Origin: Nocardiopsis dassonvillei_B
GTDB lineage: Bacteria > Actinomycetota > Actinomycetes > Streptosporangiales > Streptosporangiaceae
NCBI RefSeq assembly: GCF_964273065.1
Contig: NZ_OZ186815.1
Span: 5,208,001-5,272,000 of the forward strand
DNA: 64,000 nucleotides
Reading direction: 5' to 3'
Part shown: piece after piece, positions 8,339 to 16,862 of the stretch
Layout: the number at the start of each line of letters is the position of its first letter
Numbering within the stretch: position 1 is the stretch's first letter
Notes under the pieces: model-generated
Database searches by the model: none
What the model was told of the DNA's origin: nothing
Seen by the model: only the letters and a program-made list of their open reading frames with translations
Program-made: the position numbers and the translations under genes

Positions 8339-9240
8339 TGCTGCGCGACAGCCCGAGGTCCCGGCTCACCCTGGCCGTGCTGGTCGCCCTGTCGGTGGTC
8401 CTGCTGGTACTGGACGGCCGTCCGGGCCACAACCCGGTCACCGCGGCGGCCCGAGCGGGCGGCGAACTGCTCTTCGCGCCCGCCGCCGCGGGAGTGGGGT
8501 ACGTCGCCGCGCCGGTCACCGGCCTCTACGACACCGTGCGGCGGGCACCCGGGGCCTCCGAGCGCATCGCCGAGCTCGAGGCCGCCAACGCCGAGCTGGA
8601 GGAGGAGCTGCGCGCCGCCCGCCTCGACGAGGGCCGCGCCGAGGAGCTCGACGGCCTCCTGCACCTGTCCGGGATGGGCGGCTACGAGATCGTCCCCGCC
8701 CAGGCGGTCACCCGCACCACCCCGCGCGGCTACGCCGACGTCGCCACCATCGACGCCGGAACCGAGTCCGGGGTCCGCACCGACATGACCGTGGTCAACG
8801 GCCAGGGGCTGGTCGGCCGGGTCATCGACGCCGGCCCGCGCACCGCCACCGTGCTGCTCGCCACCGACGTCACCTCGGCGGTCGGCGCCCGCCTGGAGTC
8901 CACGCGCAAGATCGGCGTCGTCACCGGCGGCACCGTGCCCGGCGGGCCCGAGGCCGACCTCACCCTGGAGCTGTTCGACATGGAGGCGCCCGTGGAGGCC
9001 GGGGACCGGCTGGTCACCCTCGGCTCGCACGAGGGGGCGCCGTTCGTGCCGGGGGTGCCCATCGGCACCGTCGAGGAGGTGCAGGCCGCTCCGGGCGCGC
9101 TCAGCCGCATCGCCGCACTGTCCCCGGCGGTCGACTTCGCGTCCCTGGACCTGGTCGGCGTCGTCGTCGCCGGTCCGGCCGAGGACCCCAGGGACTCCGT
9201 GCTCCCGCCCAAGCCCGACGCACCCGAGAGGGAGAAGTAG
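8338..9240 (+). CDS. mreC: Rod shape-determining protein MreC
   Basis: A 300-aa bitopic protein: one N-terminal membrane helix (residues 8-24), a coiled coil (about 65-105, rich in AELEAANAELEEEL), then the beta-rich MreC domain with the family's 'GLVGRVIDAGPRTATVLLATD' region near residue 160. It links MreB and the PBP/RodA machine on the outer face. The start overlaps the mreB stop by one base. Confidence 0.95.
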   Translation: MLRDSPRSRLTLAVLVALSVVLLVLDGRPGHNPVTAAARAGGELLFAPAAAGVGYVAAPVTGLYDTVRRAPGASERIAELEAANAELEEELRAARLDEGRAEELDGLLHLSGMGGYEIVPAQAVTRTTPRGYADVATIDAGTESGVRTDMTVVNGQGLVGRVIDAGPRTATVLLATDVTSAVGARLESTRKIGVVTGGTVPGGPEADLTLELFDMEAPVEAGDRLVTLGSHEGAPFVPGVPIGTVEEVQAAPGALSRIAALSPAVDFASLDLVGVVVAGPAEDPRDSVLPPKPDAPEREK

Positions 9241-9242
9241 AC

Positions 9243-9815
9243 ATGAGGTCCGCCGTGACCCTGCTCTCGGTGGCCGCGGTCGTGCTCGTCCAGGCGGTGG
9301 TCGTCAACCGGCTCCCGTTCGGCGCGCTCTCCGACGGCGGCCCCGGCCCCGACCTGGCGCTGGCCGCGGTCGTCGCCCTGGCGCTGACCACCGGCCCCGC
9401 GTCCGCCGCGACCTGGGGGTTCGGCATCGGCCTGGCCCTGGACGTGCTGCCGCCGGCCGACAACGCGATCGGCCGCTACGCCCTGATCCTGTGCCTGGCC
9501 GGATACCTGGTGTCGCTGATCCACCGCAACACCGGAGCCCCCGGAGGGGTCGGCACCCGCACCTCGCGCTGGTTCGCCCTGGGCGCGGTCCTGCTCACCT
9601 CGGTCGGCGTCGGACTCGCCTACGCCGGCCTGGGCGTGCTCATGGGCGACCCGCGCACCGGCCTGTCCGACATCGCCGTCGCGGTCGGAGCCGGCGCCGC
9701 GCTCACCCTGCTGGCGGCGCCGCTGGTGACCCTGCCCCTGCTGTGGCTGCGCGAGGCCCTCTCGGACCACGAGTTCGCCACCGTCCAGGGGCCGATGTCC
9801 CCGCAGGGGTGGTGA
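9243..9815 (+). CDS. mreD: Rod shape-determining protein MreD
   Basis: A 190-aa integral membrane protein with about five or six hydrophobic segments and the family's 'GPGPDLALAAVVALAL' motif. It partners MreC in the elongasome. The ATG lies 2 bp after the mreC stop, with the ribosome site inside the mreC 3' end (GGGAGAAG). Confidence 0.92.
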   Translation: MRSAVTLLSVAAVVLVQAVVVNRLPFGALSDGGPGPDLALAAVVALALTTGPASAATWGFGIGLALDVLPPADNAIGRYALILCLAGYLVSLIHRNTGAPGGVGTRTSRWFALGAVLLTSVGVGLAYAGLGVLMGDPRTGLSDIAVAVGAGAALTLLAAPLVTLPLLWLREALSDHEFATVQGPMSPQGW

Positions 9816-9817
9816 CC

Positions 9818-11926
9818 GTGCGCCGACCTCCGATGGACCCGAGCCTGCCCGGCCCCCGCCTGGGGCGGACGGGGATCGTCATCTCACAGATCCTCGTCGT
9901 CGTCCTGTTCGCCGCCCTCGGCGCGCGCCTGTGGTACCTCCAGATCCCGATGGCCGACCACTACCGGGAGCTGGCCGTCTCCAACCACCACCAGCGGCTC
10001 GTCGTGCCCGCCACCCGCGGCCAGATCCTCGACGCCAGCGGCCGCCCCATGGTCGCCAACCGCACCGAGCTGGTCGTGTCCGCCGACTACCACGAGCTGG
10101 TGGGCATGGACGACGGCGGCGAGCGGGTCCTGTCCGACCTCTCCGGAGTCCTCGACGTACCCCTGGAGGAGCTCCAGCAGCGCATGCGCCTGTGCGGGCC
10201 CGAGGTGGAGCGGCCCTGCTGGCCCGGATCCCCCTACCAGCCCGTCACCCTCGCCGAGGACATCGAACCGTCCGTCGCCCTCCAGATCATGGAGAGCTCC
10301 GACGACTTCCCGGGCATCACCGCCCAGGCCCAGGCCGTCCGCGAGTACCCCAACGGCGCCCGGGCCGGGCAGATCCTCGGCTACCTGCAGCCCGTCACCC
10401 AGGAGGAGCTGGAGGCCCGCGAGGAGCTGCGCACCCAGTTCACGGGTATCGACCAGGTCGGCCGCGACGGCCTGGAGGCGGTCTACGACGCCCAGCTGCG
10501 CGGCACCGCGGGGGTGCGCACCCTGGGGGTCAACAACCACGGCGAGGTCATGGACGTCATCTCCGACCAGCCCCCCGAGGCCGGGATGCACATCGTCACC
10601 CACCTGGACATGGGCCTCCAGAAGATCGTCGAGGACGCGCTGGCCGAGGGTATGAAGGGCGCCCGGCCCCGCTACAGGGCCGACTCCGGGGCCGCCATCG
10701 TCATGGACGTGCGCACCGGCGGCATCGTCGCCATGGCCAGCCTCCCCTCCTACGACCCCGCCATCTGGCAGGGCGGTATCGACCAGGAGAAGTTCGACGA
10801 ACTGCTCAGCGCCGAGGCCGGGGAGCCGCTGCTGTCGCGCGCGGTCCAGGGCCAGTACCCGCCCGGCTCCACGTTCAAGGTGTCGTCGCTGTCGGCCGCC
10901 GTCGAGAACGGCTACTCGCTGCGCAGCACCTACGCCTGCCCCGGCTCGGTCAACATCGCCGGGCAGAACTACCAGAACTACGCCGGCGGCGGCCACGGCA
11001 CCATCAGCCTGCACAAGGCCATCGTCGTCTCCTGCAACACGATCTTCTACAACTTCGGCTACCAGCTGTGGCTCAAGGACGGAGGCCTCGAACCCGAGGG
11101 CGAACCCCGGGAGGCCATGGCCGAGATGGCCCGCGGCTACGGGTTCGGGGCCCCGACCGGTATCGACCTGCCCTACGAGACGAGCGGGCGCATCCCCGAC
11201 CGCGAGTGGAAGCGCACCTTCTGGGAGGAGACCCGGGAGGTCAACTGCCGCCGCGGCGAGGAGGGCTACCCCGAGATCGCCAAGACCAACCCGTCCCACG
11301 CCTCCTACCTCAAGCTCCTGGCCTACGAGCAGTGCGTCGAGGGGTTCCAGTGGCGGGCCGGAGAGGCCGTCAACTTCGCGATCGGTCAGGGCGACGTGCT
11401 CGTCAGCCCGCTCCAGCTGGTCCGCGCCTACGCCGCCATCGCCAACGGCGGCACCGTGTACGAGCCGCGCGTGGCCCGGGCGCTGGTCTCCGCCGACGGC
11501 AGCACCGTGCAGGAGATCGAGCCGGTCGTCGCCGGGCGCGTCCCGGTGAAGGACGAGACCATCCGCTACCTCCAGGACGCCCTGGAGGAGGTCACCAAGT
11601 CCGGCACCGGCCGCGGCGCCTTCGCGGACTTCCCGCAGGACAAGGTGTCCGTCGCGGGCAAGACCGGTAGCGCCGACGGCCAGAACCGGCAGGTGTCGTC
11701 CTGGTTCGTTTCCTACGCGCCCGCCGACGACCCGCAGTTCGCCGTCGTCGTGTTCGTCTCCCAGGGCGGCACCGGCGGTACCACCTCCGCGCCCATCGCC
11801 CGGAAGATCTACGACGGCATCTACGGGTTCGGCGACTTCGACGAGCCCGCCCTGCCCGGGGGCAAGCCCCGCGCGGACCTGCCCGTGGTGCGCCCCGACG
11901 GCTCCATCGACCCTCTGGACCGGTGA
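9818..11926 (+). CDS. mrdA: Penicillin-binding protein 2 (peptidoglycan transpeptidase)
   Basis: A 702-aa class B PBP that crosslinks peptidoglycan with RodA during elongation. One N-terminal membrane helix (about residues 19-40) is followed by a pedestal/dimerisation domain and a C-terminal transpeptidase domain. The catalytic motifs are SxxK as STFK (near residue 350), SxN as SCN, and KTG in AGKTGSAD (near 615). The GTG at 9818 is 2 bp past the mreD stop; an ATG at 9833 is an alternative. Cysteines in the pedestal (LCGPEVERPCW) may form an external disulfide. Confidence 0.95.
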   Translation: MRRPPMDPSLPGPRLGRTGIVISQILVVVLFAALGARLWYLQIPMADHYRELAVSNHHQRLVVPATRGQILDASGRPMVANRTELVVSADYHELVGMDDGGERVLSDLSGVLDVPLEELQQRMRLCGPEVERPCWPGSPYQPVTLAEDIEPSVALQIMESSDDFPGITAQAQAVREYPNGARAGQILGYLQPVTQEELEAREELRTQFTGIDQVGRDGLEAVYDAQLRGTAGVRTLGVNNHGEVMDVISDQPPEAGMHIVTHLDMGLQKIVEDALAEGMKGARPRYRADSGAAIVMDVRTGGIVAMASLPSYDPAIWQGGIDQEKFDELLSAEAGEPLLSRAVQGQYPPGSTFKVSSLSAAVENGYSLRSTYACPGSVNIAGQNYQNYAGGGHGTISLHKAIVVSCNTIFYNFGYQLWLKDGGLEPEGEPREAMAEMARGYGFGAPTGIDLPYETSGRIPDREWKRTFWEETREVNCRRGEEGYPEIAKTNPSHASYLKLLAYEQCVEGFQWRAGEAVNFAIGQGDVLVSPLQLVRAYAAIANGGTVYEPRVARALVSADGSTVQEIEPVVAGRVPVKDETIRYLQDALEEVTKSGTGRGAFADFPQDKVSVAGKTGSADGQNRQVSSWFVSYAPADDPQFAVVVFVSQGGTGGTTSAPIARKIYDGIYGFGDFDEPALPGGKPRADLPVVRPDGSIDPLDR

Positions 11927-11929
11927 CCC

Positions 11930-13099
11930 ATGACCGTACACGCCCCGCGCGGGCTCGCCCTGGGCCGGACCGCGGTGACCGCCGTCGGCACCGCCCGCAG
12001 GCTGGACTGGGTCCTGGTGCTCGCGGTGGCCGCGCTGTGCGCGATCGGCTGCCTGCTGGTGTGGTCGGCCACCCAGCCCGGTGACGGCGGGAACCCGCTG
12101 GACTCCACCGAGCACCTGCGCAAGCACCTGGCCCACCTGGCCGTGGGCTGGGCGGTGTGCCTGTTCGTGGCCTCCGTCGACCACCGGACCGTCCGCGCGT
12201 ACGCGCCCATCGTCTACGTCGCCACCGTCGTCGCCCTGATCCTGGTGCTGACCCCGCTGGGCGCCGTCATCAACGGCTCGCGCGGGTGGATCGTGGTGGG
12301 CGGCTTCCAGTTCCAGCCCAGCGAGCTGGCCAAGGTGGGCCTCATCCTGGTCCTGGCCACCCTGCTGGGTGAGCCCCGCGACGGCGAGACCCGGCCGATG
12401 TCCAGGGACGTGCTGTTCTGCCTGCTGGCGCTCGCGCTCCCGCTCGTCCTGGTCATGCTCCAGCCCGACCTGGGCACCACGCTGGTGCTGGGGGTCATCT
12501 TCCTGGGGATGCTGACCCTGTCCGGGGCGCCGGTCTTCTGGGTCGCCGGGATGCTGCTGGCCGGGGTGGCGGCGGGGTTCTGCGTGTGGTGGTTCGACAT
12601 GCTGGAGCCCTACCAGCTCGACCGCATCGCGACCCTGGTGGACCCGTCGGCGGACCCGCAGGGCGCCGGGTACAACTCCAACCAGGCGCTCATCGCCGTC
12701 GGTTCGGGCGGCTTCGACGGGACCGGGCTGTTCCAGGGGGAGCAGACGCACGGCCGGTTCGTGCCCGAGCAGCACACCGACTTCATCTTCACGGTCGCCG
12801 GGGAGGAGCTGGGATTCCTCGGAGCCGGCCTGGTCGTCGGCCTGTTCGCGGTGATCCTGTGGCGGGTCCTGCGCGTCGCCCTGCGCTGCGACCAGCCCTA
12901 CCCGCGCCTGCTGTGCGTGGGGGTGGCGTCCTGGTTCGGGTTCCAGACCTTCATCAACATCGGCATGGGGCTGGGCATCGTCCCGGTGACCGGCCTGCCG
13001 CTGCCGTTCGTCTCCTACGGCGGCACGGCGCTGCTGGCCAACCTGCTGGCGCTGGGGCTGGTCCTGGGGGTGAACTCCCGGGACCGGGGATTCGAATAG
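11930..13099 (+). CDS. rodA: SEDS peptidoglycan glycosyltransferase RodA
   Basis: A 389-aa polytopic SEDS protein with about ten membrane helices that polymerises lipid II with PBP2. Family blocks visible are NGSRGWI, FQPSELAK, LQPDLGT, QSNQALIAVGSGG-like (YNSNQALIAVGSGG), and the C-terminal GLPLPFVSYGG. It starts 3 bp after the mrdA stop and closes the cluster. Confidence 0.95.
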   Translation: MTVHAPRGLALGRTAVTAVGTARRLDWVLVLAVAALCAIGCLLVWSATQPGDGGNPLDSTEHLRKHLAHLAVGWAVCLFVASVDHRTVRAYAPIVYVATVVALILVLTPLGAVINGSRGWIVVGGFQFQPSELAKVGLILVLATLLGEPRDGETRPMSRDVLFCLLALALPLVLVMLQPDLGTTLVLGVIFLGMLTLSGAPVFWVAGMLLAGVAAGFCVWWFDMLEPYQLDRIATLVDPSADPQGAGYNSNQALIAVGSGGFDGTGLFQGEQTHGRFVPEQHTDFIFTVAGEELGFLGAGLVVGLFAVILWRVLRVALRCDQPYPRLLCVGVASWFGFQTFINIGMGLGIVPVTGLPLPFVSYGGTALLANLLALGLVLGVNSRDRGFE

Positions 13100-13191
13100 G
13101 GGCCTGTGGAAGACCGGGGGCGGAGGTGGCGGCGCCGGTAGCCTGAGAGGGAAGGTCCGTCACCGTCCGTCGATCGAAAGTCTCCAGACCC

Positions 13192-15129
13192 ATGACCGTC
13201 GAAAGCCTCTTTCCGCGACTGGAGCCACTGTTGGCCCGGGTCGGCAAACCCATCCAGTACGTGGGCGGCGAGCTCAACTCCGTCGTCAAGGACTGGGACG
13301 GCGCCCGGGTGCGCTGGGCGCTGATGTACCCCGACGCCTACGAGGTGGGAGTGCCCAACCAGGGCGTGCAGATCCTGTACGAGATCCTCAACGAGCGCGA
13401 GGGGGTGCTGGCCGAGCGGGCGTACGCGGTCTGGCCGGACATGGAGGCCCTGCTGCGAGAGCACGGGGTGCCGCACTTCACCGTGGACGCCCACCGGCCG
13501 CTGGGCGCCTTCGACCTCATCGGCGTCAGCTTCGCCAGCGAGATGGGCTACACCAACCTGCTCACCGCGCTGGACCTGGCCGGCATCCCGCTGCACGCGG
13601 CGGACCGGCGCGAGGGGCACCCGGTGGTGCTGGCCGGGGGGCACTCGGCGTTCAACCCCGAGCCGGTCGCCGACTTCCTGGACGCGGTGGTGCTCGGCGA
13701 CGGCGAGGAGATCACCCTGGCGATCACCGAGATCGTCCGCGAGTTCAAGGACGAGGGGGAGCCGGGCGGCCGCGACGGCCTGCTGCTCCGGCTGGCCGCC
13801 ACCGGCGGGGTGTACGTACCGCGCTTCTACGACGTGGAGTACCACGGGGACGGGCGCATCGCCGGGTACACGCCCAACCGGGCGGGAGTGCCCGAGACGG
13901 TGCACAAGCACACCGTCATGGACCTGGACCGGTGGCCCTACCCGAAGAAGCCGATCGTGCCCACCGCGGAGTCGGTGCACGAGCGCTACAGCGTGGAGAT
14001 CTTCCGCGGCTGCACCCGCGGCTGCCGGTTCTGCCAGGCCGGGATGATCACCCGGCCGGTGCGCGAGCGCAACAAGGAGACGGTCACCTCCATGGTCCGC
14101 GAGGGGGTGAAGAACTCCGGCTTCCAGGAGGTGGGCCTGCTGTCGCTGTCCAGCGCCGACCACAGCCAGATCAAGGACATCGCCAAGGACCTGGCCGACG
14201 GCTACGAGGGCACCAACACCGGGCTGTCGCTGCCCTCCACCCGGGTGGACGCCTTCAACATCGACCTGGCCGAGGAGCTCACCCGCAACGGCCGCCGCTC
14301 CGGGCTGACCTTCGCCCCCGAGGGCGGCAGCGAGCGGATGCGCCGGGTCATCAACAAGATGGTCACGGAGGAGGACCTCATCCGCACCGTCACCGCGGCG
14401 TACGCGGCGGGGTGGCGGCAGGTCAAGCTGTACTTCATGTGCGGCCTGCCCACCGAGGAGGACGAGGACGTGCTGGCCATCGCGGACCTGGCCACCGAGG
14501 TCATCCGCACCGGCCGGGAGGTGACCGGGCGCCGGGACATCCGCTGCACGGTGTCCATCGGCGGTTTCGTGCCCAAGCCGCAGACCCCGTTCCAGTGGGC
14601 GGGCCAGACCTCGCACGAGGTGGTGGACGCCCGGCTGCGCAAGCTCCGCGACCGGCTGCGCTCGGACCGCGCCTACGGCAAGTCCATCGGGCTGCGCTAC
14701 CACGAGGGGCGCCCGTCCATCGTGGAGGGGCTGCTCTCCCGGGGCGACCGCCGGGTGGGCCGGGTCATCGAGGAGGCGTGGCGCTCGGGCGGGCGGTTCG
14801 ACGGCTGGAGCGAGCACTTCTCCTACGAGCGCTGGATGAAGGCGGCCGAGACCGGCCTGGCCGGGTACCCGGTGGACGTCGACTGGTACACCACCCGCGA
14901 GCGGGACGAGGACGAGGTGCTGCCCTGGGACCACCTGGACGCGGGACTGGACCGCTCCTGGCTGTGGCAGGACTGGCAGGACTCCCTGCACGGCGAGGAG
15001 TCGCTGGAGATCGACGACTGCCGCTGGAACCCCTGCTACGACTGCGGGGTGTGCCCCAGCATGGGCACCGAGATCCAGATCAACGCCCCGGCGGAGGGGC
15101 GGCCCATGCTCCCCCTCACCGTCGTCTGA
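13192..15129 (+). CDS. Radical SAM protein, TIGR03960 family (B12-binding type)
   Basis: A 645-aa iron-sulfur protein. The N-terminal third resembles a cobalamin-binding Rossmann domain. The radical SAM core has the CxxxCxxC cluster motif in RGCTRGCRFCQAG near residue 280. The C-terminal part is Cys-rich (CRWNPCYDCGVCPS) and may bind another cluster. TIGR03960 proteins are found next to RNase E/G and L21/L27 genes, as here, which suggests RNA or ribosome modification; the substrate is not established. The ATG at 13192 has a weak ribosome site. Confidence 0.88.
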   Translation: MTVESLFPRLEPLLARVGKPIQYVGGELNSVVKDWDGARVRWALMYPDAYEVGVPNQGVQILYEILNEREGVLAERAYAVWPDMEALLREHGVPHFTVDAHRPLGAFDLIGVSFASEMGYTNLLTALDLAGIPLHAADRREGHPVVLAGGHSAFNPEPVADFLDAVVLGDGEEITLAITEIVREFKDEGEPGGRDGLLLRLAATGGVYVPRFYDVEYHGDGRIAGYTPNRAGVPETVHKHTVMDLDRWPYPKKPIVPTAESVHERYSVEIFRGCTRGCRFCQAGMITRPVRERNKETVTSMVREGVKNSGFQEVGLLSLSSADHSQIKDIAKDLADGYEGTNTGLSLPSTRVDAFNIDLAEELTRNGRRSGLTFAPEGGSERMRRVINKMVTEEDLIRTVTAAYAAGWRQVKLYFMCGLPTEEDEDVLAIADLATEVIRTGREVTGRRDIRCTVSIGGFVPKPQTPFQWAGQTSHEVVDARLRKLRDRLRSDRAYGKSIGLRYHEGRPSIVEGLLSRGDRRVGRVIEEAWRSGGRFDGWSEHFSYERWMKAAETGLAGYPVDVDWYTTRERDEDEVLPWDHLDAGLDRSWLWQDWQDSLHGEESLEIDDCRWNPCYDCGVCPSMGTEIQINAPAEGRPMLPLTVV

Positions 15130-15840
15130 CGGCCCGCCCCGGCCCGCGGCGGGCGGGCCGGGGCCGGCGGTGCGGGCCGGGCACCGGTCGGCGCGCTCGC
15201 CGGGCATGCGGCGCCGCGGTTCCTCCGGCGGGTCCGGACGGCGGGAGCCGTGCACGCGGCCGGCGAGGGAGTCGGGTTCGGCCGGATCGGTCCCGGACGG
15301 GGTGGCTCGAGCGCGGCGCCGCCGGTCATGCGCACGGCCCGGGGGACGCCGAAAAGAAGAGGGGCGGACGGTGCCGGAGGGGAGGGCGCGCGAAGGGGCC
15401 GTGAGGGTGGTGGAGTAGGATGCCCGCTCCGGGCGCCGCCTGTGCGGTGGTCCTCGACCCTGTGAAGGGGAGCGCCCGGGGGAGAAGGTGTACGGCCCGG
15501 CGCCCCGCTCGCGCCGGGCCGTACGTGTAATAGGACTCGCGGCCCCTCCGGGGGGTTGCCACGGGTTCAGGATTTTCTTCGGATTTTTTTTCCGGACCCC
15601 CGCGTTCTGGTGGTGAACACAGGTTCAGAGTGCGCGCGGTCCCCGAGGCGGCCCGCTCGGAGTTCGATCGGGACTTTTCGATCGCAGGTCAGCGGGGCAG
15701 ATACCGGGTGCGTGGTCCTGGCGGACGCACGTGCAACGGAGCGCCCCCCGGTTCGCCGGTCCAGGTGCACCGCCGCGCACCGTACGCTGAACAGGACGAG
15801 GAACAGCCCCTCACCGGTCGCCCCGCGACCGCACCGGGGC
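15130..15840. other. 711-bp intergenic region between radical SAM genes
   Basis: No convincing gene. It holds a perfect hairpin at 15490-15524, a run of T near 15583-15592 on the + strand, and GC-rich short inverted repeats. The two flanking genes are usually adjacent or fused, so this much space is unusual. A small RNA or long leader is possible but unproven. Confidence 0.4.
15490..15524 (+). terminator. Perfect 14-bp hairpin in the gap
   Basis: GTACGGCCCGGCGC pairs exactly with GCGCCGGGCCGTAC across a 7-nt loop. No T-run follows immediately. It is 360 nt past the nearest upstream stop, so it may end an unannotated transcript or be a structured RNA. Confidence 0.5.
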
Positions 15841-16701
15841 ATGAGGAAAGGAGTTGAGCTGCCCCCCGCACCCGAGGGCACCACTTCACCCTCCACCGCC
15901 GCACCCGGACAACGGCTCCGCGTCCGCTACGCCAAGCGCGGTCGCATGAGGTTCGCCAGCCACCGGGACATCGCCCGGGCACTGGAGCGCGCCCTGCGCC
16001 GGGCCGACGTACCGGTCGCCTTCTCCGCCGGTTTCTCGCCCCACCCGAAGATCTCCTACACCGGAGCGGCCCCCACCGGGGTCGCCAGTGAGGCGGAGTA
16101 CCTCGAACTCACCCTCACCGAGGAACGGGAGCCCGCCCGGGTCGGGGCCGACATCGACGCGGCCATGCCGGACGGTATCGACGTCGTCGAGGTCGTCCGG
16201 GCCCGTGTTCCCGGCCTGGCCGAACGGCTCCAGGCCTCCGTGTGGCAGGTGGAACTGGGCGGGGTCGGACCCGGCGAGGCGGAACGCGCCGTCGGGGCCT
16301 ACCTGGCGGCCGAGACCGTCGAGGTGGAGCGGATGACCAAGAAGGGTCGCCGCCGCTTCGACACCCGACCGGCGGTGGTCGGCATCGACGTGTGTCGTGG
16401 ACCCGGGCGTGCCCCGAGGGAGCAGGACACCACATATGCCATACTTCGGATGGTCGTACGGCACACGACACCTGCTGTGCGACCGGACGACGTGCTGACC
16501 GGCCTCCGCCATGCGGCCGACCTCGCGCCGCCGTCATCGGTGACGATGACCCGGCTGGCGCAGGGGCCGCTGGACGAGACGACAGGTGCGGTCGCAGACC
16601 CGCTCGCCGCGGACCGAAACGACTCCGGAACGGCGGACGACGCCCAGGAGCGGGGCGACAGCGCACCACAGCCGTCGGCGCCCATGACGGGACCGCGCTG
16701 A
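15841..16701 (+). CDS. TIGR03936 radical-SAM-associated protein (DUF2344)
   Basis: A 286-aa protein. The domain begins at LRVRYAKRGRMRFASHRD (about residue 24) and includes FSPHPKISYT, both typical of the family that sits beside or is fused to TIGR03960. The tail beyond about residue 240 is low-complexity and probably disordered. The ATG at 15841 is the best in-frame start, though GGAAAGGAG lies just inside it, so true initiation could be slightly downstream. It likely works with the radical SAM protein; activity unknown. Confidence 0.82.
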   Translation: MRKGVELPPAPEGTTSPSTAAPGQRLRVRYAKRGRMRFASHRDIARALERALRRADVPVAFSAGFSPHPKISYTGAAPTGVASEAEYLELTLTEEREPARVGADIDAAMPDGIDVVEVVRARVPGLAERLQASVWQVELGGVGPGEAERAVGAYLAAETVEVERMTKKGRRRFDTRPAVVGIDVCRGPGRAPREQDTTYAILRMVVRHTTPAVRPDDVLTGLRHAADLAPPSSVTMTRLAQGPLDETTGAVADPLAADRNDSGTADDAQERGDSAPQPSAPMTGPR

Positions 16702-16862
16702 TGAGCGGCCCCGAAGCGGGGAACGTGGGCGCCACCACAGGACTTTGCCTCGACGGCACCCCGGTGCCGTCGGCGCTGACACAGCGACGACAGTTCTCGT
16801 GAGCCGCGCCGCCGACCGAAGGGTCGCGGCGCGCCCGGGGACTTTGACGGGAGACCGCCCGG

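Noticed and set aside
15841..16701. Start of the TIGR03936 gene at 15556
   Set aside because: The upstream stretch is T-rich, has no ribosome site and does not match the domain, which begins well downstream.
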